The notes under the pieces are model-generated. The model made no database searches. It was given only the letters and a program-made list of their open reading frames with translations, and had not been told where the DNA came from. Positions 1 to 7,851 of a stretch of 41,168 bases of DNA are shown here, one piece after another. The DNA comes from Lachnospiraceae bacterium (GTDB taxonomy: Bacteria > Bacillota > Clostridia > Lachnospirales > Lachnospiraceae): positions 1-41,168 of the forward strand of contig SVEJ01000026.1 in the NCBI GenBank assembly GCA_015057435.1, written 5' to 3'. Made by a program: the position numbers and the translations under genes. Positions within the stretch are counted from its first letter, which is position 1. Every line of letters starts with the position of its first letter.

Positions 1-120
1 TTTAGGGCTTAGTGGGAAAATGATGTTGCGGCTGGCGAACTATTCGGCGAGTCTTTAGACTCAGTGCCGGTAACAAGCCCTTATAGGGCTAGAGCAAACC
101 ACCGGCTAAGCCGGTGGTAA
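1..120 (+). mobile_element. Right end of an IS200/IS605-type element with omega-RNA-like fold (partial)
   Basis: Three consecutive hairpins are visible. The first has outer CGGC 45-48 with GCCG 66-69 and inner GAGTC 49-53 with GACTC 58-62 around loop TTTA. The second pairs AGCCC 76-80 with GGGCT 86-90. The third is a perfect 9-bp stem, 98-106 with 110-118, with loop TAA. GCCGGT at 66-71 could also pair with ACCGGC at 101-106, a pseudoknot-like alternative. Such a hairpin chain ending in a GC-rich hairpin at a boundary with unrelated sequence is typical of the right end / omega RNA of TnpB-type elements. A plus-strand reading frame ending at TAG 57-59 could be the tail of the associated protein, but is too short to identify. 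The rest lies outside the window. The family call is from memory of such structures. Confidence 0.5.
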
Positions 121-817
121 TGATTTGTGTTTTATCGTAACTGCTTATGCCAATACTAATCGCATAAGCAATTTTTTTCTGGTAGTTTGGATCATTGAGT
201 TTTGCAGTTTCATCCGGATTAGAGAGAAATCCGCATTCTACGATTACTGCAGGCATGGAAGATTTTTTAAGAATGTAGTAGCTATCCGAAGATTTTTCCT
301 TTCTTGTGTTTGAAGGGTCTATTTTTAACAAAGCATTCTGAATACTTGATGCAAGGCGTTTGCTTTCTTCGCTTTTCTCGTAAAAAAAGGTCTGTGCACC
401 GTGTTGGAATGAATCAGGATAACTGTTTTGATGAATGCTTACAACAAAATCAGCTTTTTTCTCATTAAAAAAGGCAATTCTATTTTTCATATCAGAATTT
501 TTTTTGTTGGATGCACCTTCGTCATGCAACCCTTTATCTTCATTTCTTGTTATATATACGACATAGTCTTGTGCAGTCAGATATTTTTTCAAGTGTTGAG
601 CAATGGACAAATTGATGTCTTTTTCTAAGATACCATCATTGCTTATTTTGCCGGGATCGTTTCCGCCGTGGCCCGCATCAATAACAATTACTTTTTTGGA
701 TGGAGAATTTGCAAAGACAGACATGATGTTTCGTGTGTATGTATTTGAAAGCAACAAGACGAAAAGAAAACAACATACCATTATTAATTTTGATTTGTGC
801 ATAAGATGTGCGCTCAC
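89..817 (-). CDS. N-acetylmuramoyl-L-alanine amidase (Amidase_3, CwlD-like)
   Basis: Cell-wall hydrolase that cleaves the bond between N-acetylmuramic acid and the L-Ala of the stem peptide. The N-terminus has one hydrophobic segment (about residues 10-28), a signal peptide or anchor, so it acts outside the membrane. The Amidase_3 zinc ligands and catalytic residues are all recognisable: DAGHGG, the Glu of ILEKD, SIHQN and VECGF. At 242 aa it matches CwlD-type single-domain enzymes. It begins with GTG at 817 preceded by AAGGA; the ATG at 819 is out of frame and followed by a stop. Its last nine residues (TTGLAGGLL) and stop are encoded by the terminal hairpin of the element at 1-120, so the native tail was probably replaced. 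The catalytic domain looks complete. Confidence 0.88.
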   Translation of the reverse strand: MSAHLMHKSKLIMVCCFLFVLLLSNTYTRNIMSVFANSPSKKVIVIDAGHGGNDPGKISNDGILEKDINLSIAQHLKKYLTAQDYVVYITRNEDKGLHDEGASNKKNSDMKNRIAFFNEKKADFVVSIHQNSYPDSFQHGAQTFFYEKSEESKRLASSIQNALLKIDPSNTRKEKSSDSYYILKKSSMPAVIVECGFLSNPDETAKLNDPNYQKKIAYAISIGISSYDKTQIITTGLAGGLL

Positions 818-869
818 ATTTTCCTTATTATGAAGATATGGGATTCTTTTTAAAAAAATGCATAGTGTG

Positions 870-911
870 AGTATAGAATAGCTTGCTACTTGAGAAAAAG
901 TAAGCTATACT
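870..911. promoter_or_regulatory. Divergent promoter region with imperfect dyad
   Basis: On the plus strand TTGCTA (884-889) and TATACT (906-911) lie 16 bp apart and could serve the protease gene at 963. On the minus strand TATACT (870-875) could be the -10 of the amidase gene. The two -10 boxes belong to an imperfect inverted repeat, AGTATAgaatAGCTT and AAGCTATACT. The -35 for the minus direction is weak. Confidence 0.4.
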
Positions 912-962
912 ACAAATTAGCTATTGAAATGTGTATGTAAGAGAGGAAAGGAAAGGAAGAAT

Positions 963-3020
963 ATGAAGATTTTCAAAAAAGTAGTAGCTTTTTTATTCGT
1001 GGGAGCGTTAGTGCTTGGAATGGCTCCGGCGACAGCTTATGCGAAAGACTTTGACATGTTGCACGTAGATATGGATCCGGAGCAATATAAGGGTGTCAAG
1101 ATTGAAGATGAAGGGAACGGTGTATCAACAGAGCAATTTCGTGGTGCATTTCCTGCAAAGTATGACCCAAGATTAACCGGAAAGGTGAGTAAGATCGTAG
1201 AGGATCAGGGAGGTCACTCTAATTGTTGGGCATTCGCAGCAGTTGCAGCGATGGAAGCGAACATTATTAAAAAGGGTTATGAGAACAACAGTCTTAATTT
1301 GTCTGAAAACCACTTGACTTATTTTTTCTATAACAGAACAACAGATCCTGTTGGTTATACAAAGGGTGATTATAATACACCACGAGGTTTTTGGGCAGAT
1401 AACGGCGGTACAATAGAAGGAACCGCCTTAACACTTGCAACATGGTCAGGTACGGTGAAGCAGACAACTTCTGAAGATGATGCGAATGGACAGTATCTTC
1501 CACAGGGATTAGATGATACATTGTGTTACAGAAGTGATTATCGTGTAGCAAGTACGTACTTTTATGATTACGATGTGAATACGGTGAAGCAGGCGATTAT
1601 GAATCATGGTGCCGTTGCGATTGGATTTTATATGGATCAGGTTTGTTATTGGTCTGATGATAAAAAGAGTTATTATTCACCGGTTCCGCAAAGCCCGCAT
1701 TCACATGCCGGTGGACATGCCGTGACGATTGTCGGATGGGATGATAACTATTCAAAGTATAATTTTAGTTACGGATATCAGCCAAGTAATAATGGTGCAT
1801 GGATTGTAAAGAACAGTTATGGTCCTAACATCAGTGATGGCGGTTATATCTATATTTCTTATGAGGATAAGAGTATTAGCCAGCTTGCAGCCTATGATAT
1901 GGTAAGGGTTGCTGACAGTTATGATCGCAATTATCAGTATGATGGTTCCGGTGCACTTGGTTTTTATTACTATGAGGCAAGCGGTACATCATTTGCAAAT
2001 GTCTACCGTGTCAAGAGTGGTACATATAACGAGGTGTTAAAAGCAATTGCTGCGAATGTGTTCTCTAAGAATGTTAAGTATACAGTAGATATCTATACCG
2101 GTGTGACAGGTTCTTCGCCAACAAGCGGAAAACTTGCGCACAGACAGACAGGTACAATTACACAAGCAGGCTATAACCAGATTAAGTTGACAAAGCCGGT
2201 AACACTTGCAGCCGGCGAGAAATATGCAGTTGTTGTGAAGCTTGCTTCGCCAAATGGCTCAGACATTAAGATGAGCTGTGATGTATCAGTTAATGCAGGA
2301 TGGATCCAGTTTACGAATAGCGTAGAACCGGGTCAGTCATATATTAAGCGTGGCAAGAAGTGGTATGATACAGGAAAGTCAAGCGGAGCAGGAAGAATTC
2401 CAATCTATGCAGATGCGAACGGATATCCGACACCGGTTGGTTATGCATATTCTAATTCGCGTATCAAGGCGTATACAGATGTGACAACACAAAAGACAAC
2501 TTATAAGCTAAGCAGTAAGAAGATGGGTGTATCAAAGGGAAGTACGGCAAAATTATCTTTGCTTATTAATCCTTCCGCTGTTCAAAGAAAAGTTACATGG
2601 TCATCTTCAAACAAGAAGATTGCAACAGTATCTTCAACAGGTAAGATTAAAGGTAAGTCTTATGGTACGGTTACAATTAAGGGTAAATTTGCAGCAGGTA
2701 AAAAGACAAAGACATTGACATGTAAGGTTACAGTAGGACCTGCTAAGATTAAGAATTTCAAGGCAAAGGGTGCCAAGAAAAAGGTAACTCTTACTTGGAA
2801 GAAGAGCAGTGGTGCAAGCGGTTATGAAGTATGTTACGGAAAATCGTCTAACGGTAGTTTCAAAAAGCTTACAACAGTAAAATCAGGAAGTAAGACAAAG
2901 GTTACTGCTAAGATTAAGAAAAAAGGCACATACTATGTGAAGATGCGTCCTTATGTAAAGAAGGGCGGAAAGACCTTATACGGAAGTTACACTTCTGCTA
3001 AGAAGGTTACAGTTAAGTAG
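963..3020 (+). CDS. Secreted C1A (papain-like) cysteine protease with lectin-like, Ig-like (BIG2) and Fn3 modules
   Basis: An exported peptidase of 685 aa. The signal peptide ends near ATAYAKD. The papain-type triad is visible: Cys88 in NCWAF, His252 in GGHAVTIVGW and Asn284 in VKNSYG, with the oxyanion Gln in VEDQGG. After the catalytic domain (about 60-305) comes a lectin-like beta domain often found behind bacterial C1A peptidases (about 315-500). Then follow a BIG2 Ig-like domain (about 515-590, WSSSNKKIATVSSTG) and a Lys-rich fibronectin type III domain to the C-terminus. There is no LPXTG or membrane anchor, so the basic C-terminal modules may hold it on the wall; this is inference. The start is ATG 963 behind the purine-rich GGAAAGGAAAGGAAG; an in-frame TTG at 924 would add 13 residues before the signal peptide and is less likely. 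Confidence 0.88.
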   Translation: MKIFKKVVAFLFVGALVLGMAPATAYAKDFDMLHVDMDPEQYKGVKIEDEGNGVSTEQFRGAFPAKYDPRLTGKVSKIVEDQGGHSNCWAFAAVAAMEANIIKKGYENNSLNLSENHLTYFFYNRTTDPVGYTKGDYNTPRGFWADNGGTIEGTALTLATWSGTVKQTTSEDDANGQYLPQGLDDTLCYRSDYRVASTYFYDYDVNTVKQAIMNHGAVAIGFYMDQVCYWSDDKKSYYSPVPQSPHSHAGGHAVTIVGWDDNYSKYNFSYGYQPSNNGAWIVKNSYGPNISDGGYIYISYEDKSISQLAAYDMVRVADSYDRNYQYDGSGALGFYYYEASGTSFANVYRVKSGTYNEVLKAIAANVFSKNVKYTVDIYTGVTGSSPTSGKLAHRQTGTITQAGYNQIKLTKPVTLAAGEKYAVVVKLASPNGSDIKMSCDVSVNAGWIQFTNSVEPGQSYIKRGKKWYDTGKSSGAGRIPIYADANGYPTPVGYAYSNSRIKAYTDVTTQKTTYKLSSKKMGVSKGSTAKLSLLINPSAVQRKVTWSSSNKKIATVSSTGKIKGKSYGTVTIKGKFAAGKKTKTLTCKVTVGPAKIKNFKAKGAKKKVTLTWKKSSGASGYEVCYGKSSNGSFKKLTTVKSGSKTKVTAKIKKKGTYYVKMRPYVKKGGKTLYGSYTSAKKVTVK

Positions 3021-3040
3021 AAGAAAAGAAGGAATACACA

Positions 3041-4183
3041 GTGAAGCAGTATAATGAAACACATATTGATGAAACTGTATATTGGGCAGAACGCGCGGAT
3101 GAAAAGGATACAAGGGTCATTCGTGTTGTGAAAGAACAGGAAACGGATAGCGATAAGCTATCCGTTTGCTTGCGTGAGCCGGCAAAATGCTTGCAAAACG
3201 GAGGTTTGGTGGCATTTCCTACAGAGACAGTGTATGGATTAGGCGCCGATGCGTTGAATGAAACAGCTGCGAAGAAAATCTATGCAGCGAAAGGGCGACC
3301 ATCCGACAATCCTCTCATTGTGCATATTGCGCGCGTGGAGGATATGGATAAACTGGCGATTGTCAACGACCGGGCAAGGGCGCTGGCTGAGGCTTTTTGG
3401 CCGGGACCTCTTACAATTGTTTTACCAAAGAAAGCATGCGTTCCGGACGGGACGACAGGTGGACTTTCTACGGTGGCAATTCGTATGCCTTCACATCCTG
3501 CGGCACTTGCATTAATTCAAAGTTCGAATGTGTTTGTTGCAGCTCCGAGTGCGAATACATCCGGACGCCCATCCCCGACAAAAGCGTCGCATGTAATTGA
3601 TGATATGAAGGGTAAGATAGAATATATCGTAGATGGCGGAGCAGTTGGTATCGGAATTGAGTCTACAATCGTGGATGTCAGCAAAGATGAGCCGATGATA
3701 TTAAGACCGGGATTTATCAGTCGTTCTATGATAGAAGAAATTATCGGAAATGTTGCCATGGATCCAACCCTGGAAAAGCCGGTCGAAGGAATACGACCAA
3801 AAGCACCAGGTATGAAGTATACGCATTATGCACCGAAAGGTGAGATGACGCTTGTGGAGTCTACGGATGAAGCAAGTGAAAAACGTGTAACAGGCAAGAT
3901 AAAAGAGTTGGCGCTGCAAAAGAGAGCAGCGGGATATCGTGTCGGAATTATGGCACCGAAAGAAACCATTTCTTTCTATTATGGATTAGCGGATGCAGTG
4001 ATTTGCGTGGGAGACAGATCCGGTCAGCAGACTGTTGCGGCAGGTTTATATGCAGCACTTAGAGAATTTGATGCTGCAGAGGTTGATTATATCTACGCGG
4101 AAAGTTTTAGCGGAGAGGCATTGTCAGATGCGATTATGAACCGTTTGTTAAAAGCAGCGGGACATCGTGTGATTCAAGTCTGA
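3041..4183 (+). CDS. L-threonylcarbamoyladenylate synthase, Sua5 type
   Basis: Makes threonylcarbamoyl-AMP from Thr, bicarbonate and ATP, the first step of t6A37 tRNA modification. The YrdC/Sua5 domain occupies about residues 45-240, with GGLVAFPTETVYGLGADA, KGRPSDNPL and SANTSGRPSPT, the nucleotide and substrate loops of the family. After a linker (GMKYTHYAPKGEMTL) comes the Sua5 C-terminal domain, so at 380 aa this is the long Sua5/YwlC form, not the short YrdC form. The first 40 residues form a charged extension longer than usual. It begins with GTG 3041, 8 nt behind AAGGA and 20 bp after the protease stop. The rpiB gene follows, as is common near ywlC in Firmicutes. Confidence 0.93.
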   Translation: MKQYNETHIDETVYWAERADEKDTRVIRVVKEQETDSDKLSVCLREPAKCLQNGGLVAFPTETVYGLGADALNETAAKKIYAAKGRPSDNPLIVHIARVEDMDKLAIVNDRARALAEAFWPGPLTIVLPKKACVPDGTTGGLSTVAIRMPSHPAALALIQSSNVFVAAPSANTSGRPSPTKASHVIDDMKGKIEYIVDGGAVGIGIESTIVDVSKDEPMILRPGFISRSMIEEIIGNVAMDPTLEKPVEGIRPKAPGMKYTHYAPKGEMTLVESTDEASEKRVTGKIKELALQKRAAGYRVGIMAPKETISFYYGLADAVICVGDRSGQQTVAAGLYAALREFDAAEVDYIYAESFSGEALSDAIMNRLLKAAGHRVIQV

Positions 4184-4268
4184 TTGATAAAATAGATGCT
4201 TGCAAAAGCTGATTAATATTATTAAAATGGATGCGATGGAAGTAAAACAGAGTGCGGAGGAGATAAAC

Positions 4269-4697
4269 ATGATAGCATTAGGATGTGACCATGGCGGATA
4301 TGCCATGATGCAGGAAGTAAAGAAATATTTGGATGAGTGTGGTTTGGAGTATAAGGATTTTGGATGTTATTCCGAAGAGGCAGTAGATTATCCGGAATAC
4401 GGAAAAAAAGTTGCCGTGGCAGTTGCCTCCGGAGAATGCGAACGTGGAATTTTGATTTGTGGTACAGGTATTGGTATATCCATAGCAGCGAATAAAGTAA
4501 AAGGTGTTCGTGCAGCGTTGTGCAGTGATTGCTTTAGTGCAGCAGCGACAAGAGAACACAATAATGCGAATATTTTGGCTTTAGGAGCAAGGGTTGTCGG
4601 AGCAGGACTTGCGCTTAAGATTGTTGATACATTTTTGAATACACCATTTTCTAATGACGAGAGACATATTAGAAGAATTGAGATGATAGAGGATTAA
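4269..4697 (+). CDS. rpiB: Ribose-5-phosphate isomerase B
   Basis: Interconverts ribose-5-phosphate and ribulose-5-phosphate in the pentose phosphate pathway (RpiB/LacAB family; some relatives act on allose- or galactose-6-phosphate). At 142 aa it has the usual length. Visible motifs are GCDHGG at the N-terminus, the active-site Cys64 in ICGTGIGISIAANK, and His97 in TREHNNANIL. The start is ATG 4269, behind GGAGG five bases before AAAC; an upstream in-frame TTG at 4200 would add 23 non-conserved residues and is rejected. It follows the Sua5 gene by 85 bp on the same strand and ends at a terminator hairpin. Confidence 0.92.
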   Translation: MIALGCDHGGYAMMQEVKKYLDECGLEYKDFGCYSEEAVDYPEYGKKVAVAVASGECERGILICGTGIGISIAANKVKGVRAALCSDCFSAAATREHNNANILALGARVVGAGLALKIVDTFLNTPFSNDERHIRRIEMIED

Positions 4698-4698
4698 C

Positions 4699-4733
4699 AA
4701 ACAGGCTGTCAGTATTTGGCAGCCTTGTTTTAT
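4699..4733 (+). terminator. Rho-independent terminator after rpiB
   Basis: AGGCTG (4703-4708) pairs with CAGCCT (4720-4725), extended by AAC/GTT with a small bulge, and runs into TTTTATT. It separates rpiB from the ATP synthase region. Confidence 0.75.
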
Positions 4734-4750
4734 TAGAAAAGAGGGATAAT

Positions 4751-4966
4751 ATGAAAATGATAACATTAGTCAGCCAGCTTGCAATTTCCATGCTGACAGC
4801 CATATTGATGTGTGGTGCAATTGGTTATGCGATAGATGCGTATTTTGGTACGAACACATTTGTGTTCTTCCTAATATTGGGTGTCGCCGGCGGATATAAA
4901 GCTTGCTACAATGTGATTTGTAAATTTCTAGGTAAAAAAAGTTTGTTTGATAAAGAAGAAAAGTAG
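4751..4966 (+). CDS. AtpZ/AtpI-family small membrane protein
   Basis: A 71-aa protein with two transmembrane helices (about residues 5-27 and 35-58) around GYAIDAYFGTN, the pattern of the AtpZ / F0F1-ATPase gene-1 family. Such proteins lie at the head of atp operons and are linked to Mg2+ handling or c-ring assembly. A GAGGG site lies 8 nt before ATG 4751. It stands between the rpiB terminator and the separate promoter at 4986-5014, so it may be expressed by readthrough from upstream or from a promoter I could not see. Confidence 0.75.
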   Translation: MKMITLVSQLAISMLTAILMCGAIGYAIDAYFGTNTFVFFLILGVAGGYKACYNVICKFLGKKSLFDKEEK

Positions 4967-4985
4967 AAATTTCTATCTATTTTCA

Positions 4986-5014
4986 TGGACTTTTATAGGA
5001 AAAATTAGTATAAT
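4986..5014 (+). promoter_or_regulatory. Probable sigma-A promoter of the ATP synthase operon
   Basis: TGGACT (4986-4991), a 17-bp spacer and a perfect TATAAT (5009-5014), about 50 bp before the start of atpI. It is the clearest promoter between rpiB and atpB. Confidence 0.65.
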
Positions 5015-5063
5015 GGAGTGTGCTATGTTTTCCTATTTATATAGGTGCCGATAGAGGTGAGAA

Positions 5064-5480
5064 ATGAATCAGGTAAAAGAGATAAAAATCGGTTTTTACA
5101 TTGGGATTGGAATATACGCATTAGTTGTTGAGTTGGTGGGGATTTTCTTTTCTGAAGATATACTTGCCTATACTTTGGGGCTTGCATTTGGTGTTTTTAT
5201 TGCAGTCTTTCTTTTTGGGCATATGGCAAAGACGTTGGATTATGCGTTAGATTTGCAAGAAAAAGATGCCACCAAGTATGTAAGGTTTCAAAGTTTTTTG
5301 AGATTAATGATAATGCTGGCAGCACTTACGATTGGATTAGCCACAGAACAATTACATTTTATCACGGTGGTTCTCGGAGTGCTTGGCCTTAAGATTGGTG
5401 CATTGTTCGCACCATTTATTTTGAGGAGATTGTATCCTGATAGTTATATCACAAAGGAAGAGGATATGGTTGAAGAATAG
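5064..5480 (+). CDS. atpI: ATP synthase subunit I
   Basis: A 138-aa membrane protein with about four predicted helices (about residues 9-29, 33-54, 75-95 and 98-120), including LRLMIMLAALTIG and GLKIGALFAPFILRRLYP, as in the ATP synthase I family. AtpI is thought to help assemble the c-ring and is not part of the mature complex. The call rests on its size, helices and place directly before atpB. GAGGTGAG precedes the ATG. It is the first gene after the operon promoter, and a 28-bp hairpin follows its stop codon. Confidence 0.78.
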   Translation: MNQVKEIKIGFYIGIGIYALVVELVGIFFSEDILAYTLGLAFGVFIAVFLFGHMAKTLDYALDLQEKDATKYVRFQSFLRLMIMLAALTIGLATEQLHFITVVLGVLGLKIGALFAPFILRRLYPDSYITKEEDMVEE

Positions 5481-5489
5481 TTGAACTTT

Positions 5490-5548
5490 ATTTGTCAGCG
5501 GGGAATCAAGGAGTTGATACTCGACTTTTTGATTTCCTGTTGATGGAT
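5490..5548 (+). other. 28-bp uninterrupted RNA hairpin between atpI and atpB
   Basis: Bases 5490-5517 pair with 5521-5548 without interruption (28 pairs, including several G-U) around the 3-nt loop TAC. No U-run follows, so it is not a classical terminator. In the operon transcript it would form a long double-stranded stem before the atpB ribosome binding site. A role as RNase III-type processing site or stability determinant is inference. Confidence 0.75.
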
Positions 5549-5582
5549 TTAGATATAAAATTACAGAAAGGAAGGTGAAGGA

Positions 5583-6311
5583 ATGGGTTATGGAATGATG
5601 CCGATGCTTTTAGCCGCAGAAGGAGAAGTGGATTTTTCGATTCATCATCTGTTAGGATATGAGTTTATGGGCACCACGGTGTATCTCACAACATCACATG
5701 TGTGTATGCTGATTATATTCGCGACAATTATGATTTTTGCATTGGTTGTGCGATGTAAGATGGCGAAAGCACAGGAAATACCATCCGGATTACAGAATGT
5801 GATGGAATTTGTGGTGGAAGTGTTAGAAAGCTTCGTAAGCTCAGCTATGGGTAAGCATGGTAAGAAGTACATGTATTATATCGGAACATTATTTCTGTTT
5901 GTACTTTTTTCGAACATTTCAGGTTTGTTTGGTCTTAGACCACCAACAGCCGATTTTGGAACCACTTTTTGCTTGGCAATGATTACCTGGTTTATGATTC
6001 AGTACAACAATGTCAAGTATAATAAGTTAGGTGTTATTACAGGGTTGTTCCAACCGTTGCCGTTTTTGTTTCCAATTAACTTAATCGGCGAAATAGCAAC
6101 ACCAATTTCTATGTCACTGCGTTTATTTGGTAACGTTATGGCAGGTACGGTTATGTTGTCGCTTTACTATGGTTTGTTGCCGCTTGCAGCAAAGATTGGT
6201 ATTCCAGCATTTTTACATGCATATCTTGATTTGTTCTCAGGAGCAATTCAAGCATACGTATTTGCAATGTTAACAATGACGTTTATTTCAGACAAGATAG
6301 GTGATAATTAG
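5583..6311 (+). CDS. atpB: F-type ATP synthase subunit a
   Basis: Membrane subunit forming the ion half-channels against the c-ring. At 242 aa it has about five or six helices and the hallmark SMSLRLFGNVMAGTV with the essential Arg180, plus FLFPINLIGEIATPIS just before it and the C-terminal AYVFAMLTMTFIS. The purine-rich GAAAGGAAGGTGAAGG before ATG 5583 is a strong ribosome binding site. It lies between the atpI hairpin and atpE. Given the c-subunit residues it is expected to conduct Na+, but nothing in this protein alone proves that. Confidence 0.96.
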   Translation: MGYGMMPMLLAAEGEVDFSIHHLLGYEFMGTTVYLTTSHVCMLIIFATIMIFALVVRCKMAKAQEIPSGLQNVMEFVVEVLESFVSSAMGKHGKKYMYYIGTLFLFVLFSNISGLFGLRPPTADFGTTFCLAMITWFMIQYNNVKYNKLGVITGLFQPLPFLFPINLIGEIATPISMSLRLFGNVMAGTVMLSLYYGLLPLAAKIGIPAFLHAYLDLFSGAIQAYVFAMLTMTFISDKIGDN

Positions 6312-6342
6312 AATATGTGCATTGCATAAAAAGAGTGAATAA

Positions 6343-6666
<324 letters not shown>

Positions 6667-6716
6667 TTTTGGAAATAATATAGGATTTAAGAATTTGGTG
6701 AAAGGAGGATTACCCC

Positions 6717-7286
6717 TTGATGAATATATTATCAGGATTTGGGATTGCGCAGACAATGTTGCTTACTGAAGGACACATTTTTGAGTTGTCACCACAGTTG
6801 ATTAATGATTTGTTAATACAGGCAATCGCAATTTTTATCCTCTTCTTCTTCCTTTCCGGCGTTTTGTTTGAACCGGTACAGAAAGTATTAAACAATCGTA
6901 GAGAGAAGATCAAAAATGATATCGAATCTGCGACAAAGGACAAAGAAGATGCAAAAGCGTTAAAAGCTGAGTATGACGAGAAGTTAAAGTCCATTGACAA
7001 AGAGAGAGAAGAGATTTTGGCAAAAGCGCGTAAGACAGCGCAGAAGAAAGAAGCTGAGATTATAGAAGAGGCTCAGGCAGAAGCTACAAGAATTATGAAC
7101 CGTGCGAATCAGGAAATCGAGCTTGAAAAAGCGAAGATTACAGATGATATGCGCAAGGAAATCGTTCGTGTTGCAACTGCAATGGCTGCAAAGATCATTG
7201 AGCAGCAGATTGACGAGAGTAAGCAGGATGCTTTAATTGAGGACACTTTGAAAGAAATGGGTGGTAGTACATGGCTAAGCAAGTAA
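6717..7286 (+). CDS. atpF: F-type ATP synthase subunit b
   Basis: Peripheral-stalk subunit. One transmembrane helix (about residues 29-52, QAIAIFILFFFLSGVLFEPVQ) is followed by a long charged coiled coil (about 60-165, Lys/Glu-rich with many Ala) that reaches the delta subunit. The length (189 aa) is slightly above the family norm because of about 20 extra residues before the helix. AAAGGAGG lies 8 nt before TTG 6717 and 11 nt before ATG 6720; either may be the start, and they differ by one residue. The 3' end overlaps atpH by 16 nt, so the two are probably translationally coupled. Confidence 0.93.
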   Translation: MMNILSGFGIAQTMLLTEGHIFELSPQLINDLLIQAIAIFILFFFLSGVLFEPVQKVLNNRREKIKNDIESATKDKEDAKALKAEYDEKLKSIDKEREEILAKARKTAQKKEAEIIEEAQAEATRIMNRANQEIELEKAKITDDMRKEIVRVATAMAAKIIEQQIDESKQDALIEDTLKEMGGSTWLSK

Positions 7287-7804
7287 GTAAAACTTACGGA
7301 AGTGCACTTTTTGAAGTGGCATTGGAAAGCAACACATTAGACGCCACTTTAGAAGAGGTACTTTTTGTAAAGCAGACGTTTCTTGAAAACGAAGATTTGA
7401 ACAAGCTTTTGCTTCACCCTAATATTGAAAAAGAAGAAAAGATTAAAGTAATTGAGAACATTTATAAGGGTAAGATTTCGGATGAGATTACCGGTCTTAT
7501 GATTATGTTGATTACAAAGGGTCATCAAAAAGATATCATTTCTGTTTTTGACTATGTGATTGCAGCGATCAAAGAAGAAAAAGGAATCGGTATAGCTTAT
7601 ATTTCTTCTGCAGTTGCACTTACAGATTCTCAAAAAGAGAGAATAGAGCAAAAGCTATTAGAGACAACGAAGTATCAGACAATTGAAGGTATTTATCAGG
7701 TTGACGCTGATTTGATTGGCGGTTTGGTAATACGGATTGCGGATACTGTAGTGGACAGCAGTTTGAAAACACAGATTGCAAATTTATCAAAGACCTTATT
7801 GTAA
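7271..7804 (+). CDS. atpH: F-type ATP synthase subunit delta
   Basis: The 177-aa OSCP/delta subunit linking the b stalk to the top of the F1 head. It has the N-terminal helical domain starting with SKTYGSALFEVAL and the C-terminal motif LIGGLVIRIADTVVDSSLKTQIANL, which is the family signature. The ATG at 7271 lies inside the end of atpF. Its place between atpF and atpA is canonical. Confidence 0.94.
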   Translation: MAKQVSKTYGSALFEVALESNTLDATLEEVLFVKQTFLENEDLNKLLLHPNIEKEEKIKVIENIYKGKISDEITGLMIMLITKGHQKDIISVFDYVIAAIKEEKGIGIAYISSAVALTDSQKERIEQKLLETTKYQTIEGIYQVDADLIGGLVIRIADTVVDSSLKTQIANLSKTLL

Positions 7805-7851
7805 ATGGTCGAAAAATATAACATATAACAGAGAGAAGGTGCTAATTTTCT

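Noticed and set aside
1..120. HEARO-type omega RNA of an IscB gene, or a group II intron end
   Set aside because: IscB-associated RNAs precede their protein gene, but the sequence to the right is an amidase on the other strand. No domain V-like hairpin of a group II intron is present. A TnpB-type right end fits better, though it is not proven.
5490..5548. Terminator between atpI and atpB
   Set aside because: The stem is very long and no T-run follows; a terminator here would stop expression of the core subunits.
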